Positions 33,043 to 41,803 of a stretch of 48,638 nucleotides of DNA are shown here, piece by piece. The DNA is from Bacteroidota bacterium (GTDB lineage Bacteria > Bacteroidota > Bacteroidia > Palsa-965). Positions within the stretch are counted from its first letter, which is position 1. Each line of letters starts with the position of its first letter. A model generated the notes under the pieces. The model saw only the letters and a program-made list of their open reading frames with translations, was not told the origin of the DNA and did no database searches. The stretch spans positions 1 through 48,638 of the forward strand of contig JAAFIA010000034.1 in NCBI GenBank assembly GCA_013298545.1. Direction: 5' to 3'. The position numbers were made by a program, and so were the translations under genes.

Positions 33043-34305
33043 ATGAAAGTATTGTTCAAAAACGCAACCATCTGCGATCCGGCCTCGCCTGAACATGGCA
33101 AACGACTTGATGTACTCATCGAAGATGGCACGATTCGTCAGCTTGGAGAACTGATTCAAGCCGATGATGCCCAAGTAGTCAGTTCCGACAACCTTCACCT
33201 TTCTCCGGGCTGGCTCGATATGCAAGCGCATTTACGCGATCCGGGCGAAGAACAAAAAGAAACGCTCGAATCGGCAGCAGCGGCAGCAGCAGCGGGCGGA
33301 TTTACAAGTGTGTTGGCCATGCCCGACACACATCCATGCATTCAAACCAAAGCAGATGTAGATTATGTGTTGCGGCGTTCGGCTCACCTTCCGGTAGAAA
33401 TAATTCCTGCTGGTGCGTTGACGGTTGGGCTGGAAGGAAAAGAAATGGCTGAGACGTATGATATGCACTTGGCCGGAGCAAAAGCATTTACCGATGGGTT
33501 AAAACCGATTGCGCATGCGGGCGTTTTGGTACGCTCACTTTTATACACGAAAAATTTTGGTGCGCCTGTACTCACGCACGCTGACGAACGCAGCATTTCT
33601 GCCGATGGTAAAATGCACGAAGGGCCAACGAGTACGATGCTTGGTTTGAAAGGCATTCCTTCGCTGGCAGAAGATTTGATGACTGCGCGAAATATTGAAT
33701 TGGCTGAATATGCCGATGCGCCCATTCACCTGCTCGCAGTAAGCTCGGCCAAAAGTGTAGCACTCATTCGGGAAGCGAAAAAACGTGGATTGCAAGTAAC
33801 CGCTTCGGTCAATGCGGCACATTTGTTTTTCAACGATACGGCATTGCGTGGCTTTGATTCCAATTTCAAAATCAATCCGCCCATTCGGAGCGAAGAAGAT
33901 CGCCTTGCTTTGATTGATGGCTTGGTGGATAAAACCATTGATGTCATTAGTTCTGGGCACGCGCCGGAAGATGCCGAGAGCAAAGTGGTGGAATTTGACA
34001 TTGCAGCGTTTGGCATGATTGGTTTAGAAACCGCATTTGCCATAGCGCGCAGCGCATCACCCGCGCTTCCGCTAGCAATACTACTCAACGCATTTTGTGA
34101 CGCGCCAAGACGCATTTTAGGAATAGACGTGCCTAAAATTGCTGTTGGAGAAAAAGCAACGCTCACCGCATTCGATCCAGATCTACACTGGACTTTTACA
34201 GCAAAAGACATTCGCTCCAAATCAAAAAACACGCCGCTTACCGGAATGGCCTTAACAGGCAAAGTACTCGGTATTTATGCGCGTGGGTTGTGGGTAATGG
34301 CCTAG
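33043..34305 (+). CDS. Dihydroorotase-family protein with altered metal site
   Basis: The product has 420 residues from MKVLFKNATICDP. The fold is that of class I dihydroorotases (amidohydrolase superfamily), and homologues are annotated pyrC. However, several metal ligands of the active enzymes are changed. The HxH motif reads DMQAHLRDPG near residue 57, so the first His is Gln. The H-V-S-T site reads LLAVSSAKS near 231, so the His is Ala. The ATDHAPH motif reads ISSGHAPED near 305, so the Asp is Gly. THADE near 180 is kept. It may be a non-catalytic partner, like the pseudo-dihydroorotase of some aspartate transcarbamoylases, or use a different chemistry (inference). It ends with TAG. Confidence 0.85.
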   Translation: MKVLFKNATICDPASPEHGKRLDVLIEDGTIRQLGELIQADDAQVVSSDNLHLSPGWLDMQAHLRDPGEEQKETLESAAAAAAAGGFTSVLAMPDTHPCIQTKADVDYVLRRSAHLPVEIIPAGALTVGLEGKEMAETYDMHLAGAKAFTDGLKPIAHAGVLVRSLLYTKNFGAPVLTHADERSISADGKMHEGPTSTMLGLKGIPSLAEDLMTARNIELAEYADAPIHLLAVSSAKSVALIREAKKRGLQVTASVNAAHLFFNDTALRGFDSNFKINPPIRSEEDRLALIDGLVDKTIDVISSGHAPEDAESKVVEFDIAAFGMIGLETAFAIARSASPALPLAILLNAFCDAPRRILGIDVPKIAVGEKATLTAFDPDLHWTFTAKDIRSKSKNTPLTGMALTGKVLGIYARGLWVMA

Positions 34306-34317
34306 CTCCTATCTTTG
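34288..34317 (+). promoter_or_regulatory. Putative promoter of the GT9 gene
   Basis: TTG at 34288-34290, 19 nt, TATCTTTG at 34310-34317. The box ends 4 nt before the GTG start at 34322, and the -33 element lies inside the end of the upstream gene. Confidence 0.62.
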
Positions 34318-34321
34318 CTGC

Positions 34322-35326
34322 GTGCAAGAACCAAAGCGTATTCTCATTATTCAAACAGCGTTTACAGGTGATGTTGTTCTAGCAACGCCTGTATTGGAAA
34401 AATTGCATGCTACATTTCCAAATGCGGAGCTTGATGTTTTGGTGCGAAAAGGAAATGAAGGCTTACTTGCCGGACATCCATTTCTTCACGAAGTGCTGAT
34501 TTGGGAAAAGAAAAAAGAAAAAATCCGTAACCTGTTTCGCTTACTCTTCAAAATTCGTAAGCGCAATTACGATGTTGTTGCAACGCTTCATCGTTTTGCT
34601 TCTTCGGGAATGCTTACCGCACTTTCGGGAGCCAAACAGCGCATTGGTTTCGATAAAAATCCGTGGGCTTTTGCCTTTACACACAAACAAACACACGAAA
34701 TCGGAAATGGAAAGCATGAAGTACGCCGCAACATTGAATTAATCGCACATTTAACAGGCGATACTATAGTTCGGACTCGGCTTTACCCAACAGTTGCCGA
34801 CGAAAAAATGGTTTCGTTTCATAAAAATTCGGGTCCCTATATTTGTCTTGCACCAACATCGGTTTGGTTTACCAAGCAATGGCCGCCCGAGCAATGGGTA
34901 GAATTAATCCAACTGATTCCGACAACCTACCGCATCCACCTCTTAGGAGCACCAAGCGATCGCGAATTGTGTGAGCAAATACTACAAAGTGCGGGCCGCG
35001 AGCATGTTGACAACCTCTGTGGACAATTGAGTTTTTTACAATCGGTTGCACTCATGTCGGGAGCCGTGATGAATTATGTAAATGATTCGGCCCCTTTGCA
35101 TTTTGCATCAGCCGTAAACGCTCCCGTAACCGCAATTTTTTGTTCTACTGTTCCCGCATTTGGATTTGGGCCGCTTTCGGATCATGCAACTGTTTTAGAA
35201 ACACCCGAAAAATTGACGTGTCGCCCTTGTGGTTTGCATGGCCATAAAGCCTGTCCGGAAGCGCATTTCAAATGTGCATGGAAAATTACACCCGCAATGG
35301 CTGCCGCAACGTTAGCAACTCATTAA
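34322..35326 (+). CDS. Glycosyltransferase family 9 (heptosyltransferase-like) protein
   Basis: The product has 334 residues and starts with GTG, four bases after a TATCTTTG box. The N-terminal strand-loop RILIIQTAFTGDVVLATPVLEKL at residues 5-27 is typical of heptosyltransferases. The C-terminal domain shows ICLAPTSVWFTKQWPPEQW near residue 180, the family's donor-binding signature, and VNDSAPLHFASAVNAPVTAIF near 258. The end contains a Cys-rich stretch (TCRPCGLHGHKACPEAHFKC), common in this family. It transfers an ADP-heptose-type sugar to lipopolysaccharide core in the cytoplasm. The next gene, rsmE, follows after nine bases. Confidence 0.92.
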   Translation: MQEPKRILIIQTAFTGDVVLATPVLEKLHATFPNAELDVLVRKGNEGLLAGHPFLHEVLIWEKKKEKIRNLFRLLFKIRKRNYDVVATLHRFASSGMLTALSGAKQRIGFDKNPWAFAFTHKQTHEIGNGKHEVRRNIELIAHLTGDTIVRTRLYPTVADEKMVSFHKNSGPYICLAPTSVWFTKQWPPEQWVELIQLIPTTYRIHLLGAPSDRELCEQILQSAGREHVDNLCGQLSFLQSVALMSGAVMNYVNDSAPLHFASAVNAPVTAIFCSTVPAFGFGPLSDHATVLETPEKLTCRPCGLHGHKACPEAHFKCAWKITPAMAAATLATH

Positions 35327-35335
35327 TTTTTCATC

Positions 35336-36037
35336 ATGGCCATTTTTTACCAACCTGATTTAACGGCTGACCTCATCACATTGAGCGAAGAAGAATCGAA
35401 ACATGCGATTCGGGTATTGCGTCTTCGCATGAACGATCGCGTGGAATTGGTTGACGGCATGGGCATGCGTTGCGAAGCGGATGTTATTGACGAACATCCC
35501 AAAAGATGCACCTTAGCTATTCGTTCGCGTAAACAAGAAGAAAAACCATACAGCCATCGGTTTCATTTAGGCATTGCACCAACGAAACATACCGATCGCA
35601 TGGAATGGTTGGTTGAAAAAGCAACCGAAGTTGGTCTTGAACGCCTTGTTTTGCTTGATTGCGCGCACAGCGAACGCACGCAACTCAAAACAGAACGGTT
35701 AGAAAAAATTGCGATCTCCGCAATGAAACAATCGCAACAAGCACATCTGCCGCAAATTGAGTCTATGCAAGCGTTTGAAACCATTGTTGGGCAAAAATTT
35801 GAGGGGCAAAAATTCATTGCGCATTGCTACCCAACCGCTAAGCAGCATTTGCACACCGTTTGTCAAAACGGGAAAGATACCTTGGTACTAATTGGTCCTG
35901 AAGGCGATTTTTCTGAAGCGGAAGTTGAACGCGCAATACAGCATGGTTTTATTCCCGTGAGCTTAGGAGAAACACGTTTGCGCACCGAAACGGCAGCATT
36001 TACAGCACTTTTTTCGGTTGCAATGAAGTCGGTTTAA
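35336..36037 (+). CDS. rsmE: 16S rRNA (uracil(1498)-N3)-methyltransferase
   Basis: The 233-residue product has the RsmE layout: an N-terminal PUA-like domain (residues 1-70) with SEEESKHAIRVLRLRMNDRVELVDG, and a SPOUT methyltransferase domain. The latter shows APTKHTDRMEWLVEKATEVGLERL near residue 80, SERTQLKTERL, MKQSQQAHLP, and the knot motif IGPEGDFSEAEVERA near 183 with SLGETRLRTETAA near 211. It methylates U1498 of 16S rRNA using SAM. The gene is close behind the GT9 gene and probably shares its transcript. Confidence 0.96.
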   Translation: MAIFYQPDLTADLITLSEEESKHAIRVLRLRMNDRVELVDGMGMRCEADVIDEHPKRCTLAIRSRKQEEKPYSHRFHLGIAPTKHTDRMEWLVEKATEVGLERLVLLDCAHSERTQLKTERLEKIAISAMKQSQQAHLPQIESMQAFETIVGQKFEGQKFIAHCYPTAKQHLHTVCQNGKDTLVLIGPEGDFSEAEVERAIQHGFIPVSLGETRLRTETAAFTALFSVAMKSV

Positions 36038-36182
36038 CGGCTTCGACATTCGCACAACAAAATGATTTTCAACAAATTAAACCATATAATATCCTTTTGA
36101 CTCTCAAAATTGGATAGTTTTTGGTTTTGTTTCGCTTTGATTACGTTGCATCATTGTATCGTCAAATTAAGCAAACCCAAAA

Positions 36183-36452
36183 ATGCAAGCGACCTCAAAT
36201 CATTCTAGTCAAGTAAAAAGTAAACATCCACGAATTGTTACCGAAGGCAAGCACAGTAGCCTAACACGTAAAATCATAAGCGCGATTATTGTAGGTGCGA
36301 CTATGATTGTTAGCGGTGCTATTGTTTTAAACATGAATTTATTTTCGATTGGCGAAACGGTTGCGCTTTTGCTTTCCTTATTTGTTCTTCTTTTAATGCT
36401 TTCCCAACGCGAACCATCACAAATACCTTATCACAGCAGACCTGATTTTTGA
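36183..36452 (+). CDS. Small hypothetical membrane protein
   Basis: The product has 89 residues with two probable membrane helices, near residues 31-51 and 58-76, a basic N-terminal segment and a short polar C-terminus. No family was recognised. Upstream, 36038-36182 holds no other gene. A long hairpin with T-run lies 30 bases downstream. The hydrophobic pattern and isolated position support a real gene, but the coding status is less certain than for the neighbours. Confidence 0.55.
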   Translation: MQATSNHSSQVKSKHPRIVTEGKHSSLTRKIISAIIVGATMIVSGAIVLNMNLFSIGETVALLLSLFVLLLMLSQREPSQIPYHSRPDF

Positions 36453-36480
36453 TACACCCATGAATACGCCCCAAGTACGT

Positions 36481-36561
36481 CCGGCGTTGAAAACTTCCCC
36501 CTACATGTGCGCTACCCCCTACGCTGGCCCACATCAACGTTTTCAACGCCGGTATTTTTTT
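36481..36561 (+). terminator. Long hairpin with T-run, terminator or structured RNA
   Basis: CCGGCGTTGAAAAC (36481-36494) pairs perfectly with GTTTTCAACGCCGG (36539-36552) across a 44-nt loop, followed by a T-run (36555-36561). The loop itself holds ATGTG / CACAT and two copies of CCCCCTAC, so it can fold further. It could end the small membrane-protein gene, but the loop is much longer than in an ordinary terminator. Confidence 0.75.
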
Positions 36562-36606
36562 GCTTATTTCGCAGCCCTTACCATCGTCAAAGACCTGATA
36601 TTTTTT

Positions 36607-36614
36607 TAACTTTG
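36607..36614 (+). promoter_or_regulatory. Putative -7 box of thrS
   Basis: TAACTTTG, perfect TAnnTTTG, 42 nt before the thrS ATG. The -33 element is not clear. Confidence 0.5.
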
Positions 36615-36632
36615 TAGCTCATCAACAGCTAA

Positions 36633-36656
36633 CCTGCATCGTAAGCAGGATTTTTT
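36633..36656 (+). promoter_or_regulatory. Terminator-like hairpin directly before the thrS start codon
   Basis: CCTGC (36633-36637) pairs with GCAGG (36645-36649), followed by A and a run of six T that ends at the ATG at 36657. The hairpin sits where it could affect initiation or transcription of thrS. It is short, so the evidence is modest. Confidence 0.4.
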
Positions 36657-38597
36657 ATGATCAATATTTCTTTACCCGATGGTTCTGTGCGCCAAGTTGC
36701 AGCCGGAACTACTGCGCTTCAAGTTGCGCAATCTATCTCCGAAGGTCTTGCCCGCAATGTTCTCGCCGCCAAAGTAAACGGCGAAATCTGGGATGCCTCA
36801 CGTCCAATCCATACCGACGCACACTTGTTGCTGCTCACGTGGAACGATGTAGATGGAAAAAAAACCATGTGGCATTCTTCGGCGCATTTGATGGCCGAAG
36901 CGCTCGAAGCACTTTATCCCGGTGTAAAATTCGGTATCGGCCCTGCGCTCGATAATGGATTTTATTACGATGTGGATTTGGGTGATCACAAACTTTCGTC
37001 AGACGATCTTCCCAAAATCGAGAAGAAAATGCTCGAATTGGCTAGCCTGAAAAAAGAATATGTCCGCCAAGAAATTTCTAAAATCGAAGCACTTGGATTT
37101 TTTCACAACAAAGGCGATGAATACAAAATCGATTTGTTGCAAAATTTGAATGACGGCGAAATCACACTTTACTCACAAGGTAATTTTACCGATCTCTGCC
37201 GCGGTCCACACATTCCCAATACGGGTTTTGTGAAAGCTGTAAAACTGCTCAACATTGCAGGCGCATACTGGAAAGGTGATGAGAAGAACAAACAGTTGAC
37301 CCGCATCTACGGCATTACGTTTCCGAAACAAAAAGAGCTTGACGAATATCTTGTCATGCTCGAAGAAGCCAAGAAACGCGACCACCGCAAATTGGGTCGT
37401 GAATTGGAGCTTTTCACCTTCTCGGATAAAGTAGGTATGGGATTGCCGCTCTGGCTTCCAGCGGGTGCAGCCTTGCGCGAGCGCTTGCAACAGTTTTTAC
37501 AAAAAGCACAATTGAAAGCAGGTTATTTGCCTGTTATCACCCCGCATATTGGCAACAAACAACTTTATATTACTTCTGGCCACTACGAAAAATATGGGAA
37601 AGATTCGTTTCAACCGATTCGTACACCGCAAGAAGGCGAAGAGTTTTTTCTCAAGCCGATGAATTGTCCGCACCATTGCGAGATTTATAAAAGCAAACCA
37701 CGTTCATACAAAGACCTTCCGGTTCGTTTTGCTGAATTTGGAACGGTTTATCGTTACGAGCAAAGCGGCGAATTGCATGGCCTTACCCGTGTGCGTGGCT
37801 TTACACAAGACGATGCGCATTTGTTTTGCCGCCCCGATCAGGTGAAAGAAGAATTTTGTAAGGTCATTGATTTGGTCTTGTATGTATTCCGTTCGCTCGA
37901 TTTTACCGATTATACCGCGCAGATTTCATTGCGCGATAAAGAAGATCGGAGCAAATACATTGGTACCGACGAAAACTGGGAAAAGGCCGAACAATCCATC
38001 ATTGAAGCGGCAACCGAAAAAGGCTTGCGTACTGTTGTGGAATATGGCGAAGCGGCATTTTATGGCCCTAAGCTCGATTTCATGGTCAAAGATGCGATTG
38101 GACGTAAATGGCAATTGGGTACAATTCAGGTGGACTACAATTTACCCGAGCGTTTTGAATTGGAATACACCGGTGCCGATAATCAAAAGCATCGTCCGGT
38201 CATGATTCACCGTGCGCCATTTGGCTCCATGGAACGTTTTGTGGCGGTATTGATTGAACATTGTGCCGGAAAATTCCCGTTGTGGCTTACCCCGCAGCAA
38301 GTAGCGGTATTGCCCATCAGCGATAAATTCAACGATTATGCGAAAGAAGTCTTAGAAACGCTACAACAGTTGGATGTACGCGGTTTTGTGGACGATAGCA
38401 ACGAAAAAATCGGGAAGAAAATTCGGGATGCGGAGATTGGTAAAGTTCCGTACATGCTCATTGTTGGCGAAAAAGAAGCGGCTGATAAAGCGGTTTCGGT
38501 GCGTCGGCAGGGCGATGGCGATAAAGGAGCCATGCCAATCGCTGCTTTTGCCCAAATGGTGCAAAATGAGGTAAATGAAAAGTTAAATGCACTTTAA
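36657..38597 (+). CDS. thrS: Threonine-tRNA ligase
   Basis: The product has 646 residues, the usual length. It charges tRNA-Thr in the cytoplasm. Domains are the TGS domain (residues 1-60), the editing domain with [10 protein letters not shown] near 72 (HxxxH) and [10 protein letters not shown] near 182 (Cys of the second editing motif), and the class II catalytic core with [11 protein letters not shown] near 335, [30 protein letters not shown] near 360-390 (motif 2) and [12 protein letters not shown] near 520 (motif 3). The anticodon-binding domain covers 545-640. The gene is followed by infC with its own promoter, the usual Bacteroidota order. Confidence 0.98.
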   Translation: MINISLPDGSVRQVAAGTTALQVAQSISEGLARNVLAAKVNGEIWDASRPIHTDAHLLLLTWNDVDGKKTMWHSSAHLMAEALEALYPGVKFGIGPALDNGFYYDVDLGDHKLSSDDLPKIEKKMLELASLKKEYVRQEISKIEALGFFHNKGDEYKIDLLQNLNDGEITLYSQGNFTDLCRGPHIPNTGFVKAVKLLNIAGAYWKGDEKNKQLTRIYGITFPKQKELDEYLVMLEEAKKRDHRKLGRELELFTFSDKVGMGLPLWLPAGAALRERLQQFLQKAQLKAGYLPVITPHIGNKQLYITSGHYEKYGKDSFQPIRTPQEGEEFFLKPMNCPHHCEIYKSKPRSYKDLPVRFAEFGTVYRYEQSGELHGLTRVRGFTQDDAHLFCRPDQVKEEFCKVIDLVLYVFRSLDFTDYTAQISLRDKEDRSKYIGTDENWEKAEQSIIEAATEKGLRTVVEYGEAAFYGPKLDFMVKDAIGRKWQLGTIQVDYNLPERFELEYTGADNQKHRPVMIHRAPFGSMERFVAVLIEHCAGKFPLWLTPQQVAVLPISDKFNDYAKEVLETLQQLDVRGFVDDSNEKIGKKIRDAEIGKVPYMLIVGEKEAADKAVSVRRQGDGDKGAMPIAAFAQMVQNEVNEKLNAL

Positions 38598-38630
38598 ATA
38601 AGAAATAACACAATATTTTCTGTCCAGAAC

Positions 38631-38662
38631 TTGACAAGGCATGATTCATACCTGTATATTTG
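38631..38662 (+). promoter_or_regulatory. Promoter of infC
   Basis: TTGAC at 38631-38635, 19 nt, TATATTTG at 38655-38662. It predicts a leader of about 70 nt, which contains a small perfect hairpin (GGTGT / ACACC, 38680-38692). Confidence 0.65.
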
Positions 38663-38727
38663 GACTGCAAAACAAAAATGGTGTTTTACACCTGATTAAA
38701 AACAATAAGTAAGTATCACTAAAAAAC

Positions 38728-38740
38728 GGAGGTTCACATC
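38728..38740 (+). promoter_or_regulatory. Strong Shine-Dalgarno and AUC initiation codon of infC
   Basis: GGAGG at 38728-38732, five bases, then ATC at 38738-38740 in frame with infC. No ATG, GTG or TTG lies at this spot. Most genes in this window lack a Shine-Dalgarno sequence, so this site decides the infC start. Confidence 0.72.
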
Positions 38741-39325
38741 GCTACTCCTTTCAATCGTCCGCCCCGCCCTGCAACACCATTCCGCGGGCCGCGAATGCCA
38801 CAAAAAAAAGAAGAACTTCACCGCATCAATGAAAAAATTCGCGGTGTAACACAAGTCCGCGTCGTCGGAGAAGACATCGAGCAAGGCGTTTTTTCAATCG
38901 AAAAAGCACTTGAAATTGCTCAAAGTGTAGGTCTCGATTTAGTTGAGATCGTTGCCAATGTCGATCCTCCTGTTTGTCGCGTTGTCGATTACAAGAAGTT
39001 TCTCTACGAACAAAAGAAGAAACAAAAGGAAATTAAATCCAAGGCACAAAAAGTTGTTCTGAAAGAAATTCGTTTTGGTCCACATACCGACGACCACGAT
39101 TTTAATTTCAAGAAAAACCACGCCATCCGATTCCTTGAAGACGGTGCTAAAGTCAAAGCTTACGTTTTCTTCCGAGGCCGTACGATTGTATTCAAAGAAC
39201 AAGGCGAAATTCTCCTGCTCAAATTTGCACAAGAACTCGAAGAATATGGCAAAGTAGAACAACTGCCACAACTCGAAGGAAAACGCATGCAAATGCTCAT
39301 TGCTCCAAAGAAAAAGAAAGCCTAA
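38738..39325 (+). CDS. infC: Translation initiation factor IF-3
   Basis: The product has 195 residues if it starts at the ATC at 38738 behind GGAGG; it then begins (M)[14 protein letters not shown], a basic Pro/Arg-rich lead like other Bacteroidota IF-3 proteins. The first in-frame ATG (38795) would give 176 residues. IF-3 binds the 30S subunit and checks the start codon. Visible signatures are [44 protein letters not shown] in the N-domain, and [22 protein letters not shown] with KAYVFFRGR in the C-domain. A non-AUG start allows IF-3 to limit its own synthesis, as known for E. coli infC with AUU. It has its own promoter and terminator. Confidence 0.93.
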   Translation: MATPFNRPPRPATPFRGPRMPQKKEELHRINEKIRGVTQVRVVGEDIEQGVFSIEKALEIAQSVGLDLVEIVANVDPPVCRVVDYKKFLYEQKKKQKEIKSKAQKVVLKEIRFGPHTDDHDFNFKKNHAIRFLEDGAKVKAYVFFRGRTIVFKEQGEILLLKFAQELEEYGKVEQLPQLEGKRMQMLIAPKKKKA

Positions 39326-39344
39326 TCCGCTTCTCGTTCATAAG

Positions 39345-39380
39345 CAAATCCCGTCAACATCCGTTGACGGGATTTTTTTT
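39345..39380 (+). terminator. Terminator of infC
   Basis: Stem AAATCCCGTCAAC / GTTGACGGGATTT (about 39346-39358 and 39363-39375), 4-nt loop, T-run of eight. It separates infC from the inserted gene block. Confidence 0.93.
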
Positions 39381-39475
39381 GCCCAAATCCAAGCCATTGA
39401 TCCATGCTCAACACAGGAATTATAGGGAAAACCCTTGATTTCATTAGCATCTCGCAGCATACAGCCCCCATCGCG

Positions 39476-39483
39476 TACATTTG
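39476..39483 (+). promoter_or_regulatory. Putative -7 box of the cupin gene
   Basis: TACATTTG, perfect TAnnTTTG, 58 nt before the preferred ATG at 39542. No clear -33 element. Confidence 0.4.
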
Positions 39484-39541
39484 GTTATTCTTACGCCTCG
39501 TTAAACAGCAATTCATCAGTTTACTTTACCAATCAGAAAAC

Positions 39542-40753
39542 ATGTCGTCATCTAACATCAATCTCCGTAATCCACGCGAATACATTTTTCCGCAACCCAT
39601 GCTCGAAGCATTGGAAACAGCGACACTGCAAACACAACTTTTGATCAAAGGACAAGGTGTATTTATTTTCGAACTCACGAAAACTCCTTCAACAACATTT
39701 GAAACACGCATAAATTGTGCTGATTATTCCAACAAAATTCGCCTCGATATAAAAATTACCAAGAACGAATTCAGCGCATTGCTGACAAAAAGCGATGGTA
39801 ATACGTTTGAAGGCATAGAGCGTATTGCTTTAAGCACAAACGACAAAGCATTTTACTGGTTGAGTTTAGACAGCCACAATTTGGTCTTACGGTTTGGAAT
39901 TGGCGAAGCACGTTTGGAAACCGAATCATGCCGCATTATGTTTGATGATGCTTGTAAAAAGGATTTGCTAACCATTTCGCAGTTTAGTTTTGATGATGCT
40001 GTTATTGCGCCATTGCGTATGCTCCGCGATCCGATCAGCACTCCAGTTGCGTTAGCCGTAAAAGGCTCGGATGATTTGACGATGGACGATATTGCCGCAC
40101 ATCGGTTTATGCCGAAGGCCAATTTATCGGAAATCGGGCAATTGCTGTACGACAATGTTGCAGGCAAAAAATTTGTGTTGGATGACGACGATTTTCCCGA
40201 ATTTTCGCAAGCCATTGAGTACAGCATTAAAACGCCGGGATGTTGGTGCCATACCAAACTAGCCGAAAAAAGTAAATCGAAACCTGCGGGACAGGAGAAA
40301 AAAATCTATTTGCGCATTACCCTTGGCCAAAACAGTGGCGAATCGCCAGGCATTCCGTATGTGATGGAAATCTGGCCTCCGGGTTGTTATTCCTCGATTC
40401 ATAGTCATGCCGGCGCAAACGCAATCATTCGCGTATTTACGGGATCTGTTGCGGTAACGATGTATCCATTTTTGGGTACTGAAGAATCGTTTGGTAAAGC
40501 AACATTTAAGGCTGGCGATATTGCGTGGATCAGTCCAACATTGAATCAATACCACATGCTTAAAAACGAAAATCTAGACGGCCCAACATGTATCACGATT
40601 CAGTGTTATATGTACGATAAAGATGATTTAGGCCATTACAGTTATTTCGATTATTTGGACGATAACAATAAACTAGCGCAGTTTAATCCCAACTCGGATA
40701 TGGATTTTGTGGAATTTAAAGCCACGATGCGGAAAGAATGGGCTAAACGATAA
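39542..40753 (+). CDS. Protein with C-terminal cysteine-dioxygenase-like cupin
   Basis: The product has 403 residues from the ATG at 39542 (MSSSNINLRNPREYIF); an upstream frame start would give a hydrophobic lead that overlaps the promoter box. The N-terminal 230 residues are not recognised and have no signal peptide. The C-terminal domain (about 240-400) is a cupin: VMEIWPPGCYSSIHSHAG, then VFTGSVAVTMYPF, KAGDIAWISPTLNQYHML. The two His of HSH and the His of QYHML fit the three-His iron site of thiol dioxygenases such as cysteine dioxygenase. Substrate unknown. It lies in the block between infC and rpmI and ends before a strong terminator. Confidence 0.75.
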   Translation: MSSSNINLRNPREYIFPQPMLEALETATLQTQLLIKGQGVFIFELTKTPSTTFETRINCADYSNKIRLDIKITKNEFSALLTKSDGNTFEGIERIALSTNDKAFYWLSLDSHNLVLRFGIGEARLETESCRIMFDDACKKDLLTISQFSFDDAVIAPLRMLRDPISTPVALAVKGSDDLTMDDIAAHRFMPKANLSEIGQLLYDNVAGKKFVLDDDDFPEFSQAIEYSIKTPGCWCHTKLAEKSKSKPAGQEKKIYLRITLGQNSGESPGIPYVMEIWPPGCYSSIHSHAGANAIIRVFTGSVAVTMYPFLGTEESFGKATFKAGDIAWISPTLNQYHMLKNENLDGPTCITIQCYMYDKDDLGHYSYFDYLDDNNKLAQFNPNSDMDFVEFKATMRKEWAKR

Positions 40754-40773
40754 GTTGATTTTGTTTTGTGTTT

Positions 40774-40814
40774 TAAAACGCATCTTCGCTTAATACGGGG
40801 ATGCGTTTTATTTG
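40774..40814 (+). terminator. Terminator of the cupin gene
   Basis: TAAAACGCATC (40774-40784) pairs with GATGCGTTTTA (40800-40810), 15-nt loop, followed by TTTG. It overlaps the -33 region of the next promoter. Confidence 0.85.
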
Positions 40815-40839
40815 TGATGGCAGCAATAATTTACATTTG
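40811..40839 (+). promoter_or_regulatory. Putative promoter of the ATP-grasp gene
   Basis: TTTG at 40811-40814, 17 nt, TACATTTG at 40832-40839. Only 3 nt separate the box from the ATG at 40843, implying a leaderless mRNA. Confidence 0.62.
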
Positions 40840-40842
40840 TAT

Positions 40843-41769
40843 ATGCCAAACTCCTTTTGTTTTCTCTTCTGTGAAGATCCGTTTGAAAAAAATAAAGTTG
40901 ATCCTGATTTTGAGGCGGAGTATCTCGAAGCCCAAGCGTCGGGATTCGTAACGCTATTGGTCAATTTTGAAAGCCTGACAAGTCGCGACCTCGCAGTAAC
41001 TGCAACCAAACGTATTCCACAAGCCAGTAATCGTACACGCCTTATATACCGTGGATGGATGCTGACTCCTGAACAATACGATTTTTTATATGTTGATTTA
41101 TTGGCCAAAAATTACCAACTGATCAATACTGCTGAGGAATACAAAAACTGCCATTATTTGCCCGAGAGTTTAAAATACATTGAAGCATACACACCCAGAA
41201 CCGTATATGGAAAAATAGTTGATACAACAAGTATTGACTCCTTGCTAGATTTATCTCGCGTGTTTGAAAAACGAGCCGTTGTTCTAAAAGATTATGTGAA
41301 ATCGGAAAAACACGATTGGGAAACAGCTTGTTTTGTTCCTGATGCTTCCGATCAGCAAAAACTGCGGGAAACGATCAACAATTTAATTGCTTTGCGTGGT
41401 CGATACTTGAATGAAGGAGTTGTGATTCGGGAATTTATCGATTTAAAATCGTTGACAATTCATTCCAAAAGCGGCATGCCATTGACAGAAGAGTATCGGT
41501 TATTTTTCATGTTTGGCAAATTGATTGGCGCATACGCGTATTGGGAAGAGGGCGAATACGAAGGTGTGTTACCCGATTTTTCGGTATTTGAAGCATTGGC
41601 AAAAAATATTGAAAGCAATTTTTTCACGATGGATGTTGCGCGAAAAACGGATGGTTCATTGCTTATCATTGAGCTTGGCGATGGTCAAGTTTCTGGATTG
41701 CCCGATCGTTTAGACAAAAAAGTATTTTATCAAACGCTCCAAACCCTTTTGCGGGGAGGCATGGAATAA
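40843..41769 (+). CDS. ATP-grasp protein (R2K-type, formerly DUF4343)
   Basis: The product has 308 residues from MPNSFCFLFCEDPF, three bases after a TACATTTG box; a start 14 codons upstream would run through the promoter. The middle and C-terminal parts fit an ATP-grasp fold of the R2K type: VLKDYVKSEKHDWETACFV near 145-163, GVVIREFIDLKSL near 190, EYRLFFMFGKLIGAYAYWEEGEY near 215-237, and LIIELGDGQVSGLPD near 280-295 with the acidic metal ligands. Such enzymes form amide or thioester bonds with ATP; the substrate is unknown. In the insert between infC and rpmI it is followed by a small VF530 gene. Confidence 0.83.
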   Translation: MPNSFCFLFCEDPFEKNKVDPDFEAEYLEAQASGFVTLLVNFESLTSRDLAVTATKRIPQASNRTRLIYRGWMLTPEQYDFLYVDLLAKNYQLINTAEEYKNCHYLPESLKYIEAYTPRTVYGKIVDTTSIDSLLDLSRVFEKRAVVLKDYVKSEKHDWETACFVPDASDQQKLRETINNLIALRGRYLNEGVVIREFIDLKSLTIHSKSGMPLTEEYRLFFMFGKLIGAYAYWEEGEYEGVLPDFSVFEALAKNIESNFFTMDVARKTDGSLLIIELGDGQVSGLPDRLDKKVFYQTLQTLLRGGME

Positions 41770-41775
41770 ATCTGG

Positions 41776-41803
41776 TTGTGGCTAAACAGTTTTCTTACCT
41801 TTA
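41776..41803 (+). promoter_or_regulatory. Putative promoter of the VF530 gene
   Basis: TTG at 41776-41778, 17 nt, TACCTTTA at 41796-41803, 8 nt before the ATG. Confidence 0.5.

Noticed and set aside
39404-39541. Upstream start of the cupin gene giving a hydrophobic leader
   Set aside because: The extension runs through the TACATTTG box and does not look like a proper signal peptide.
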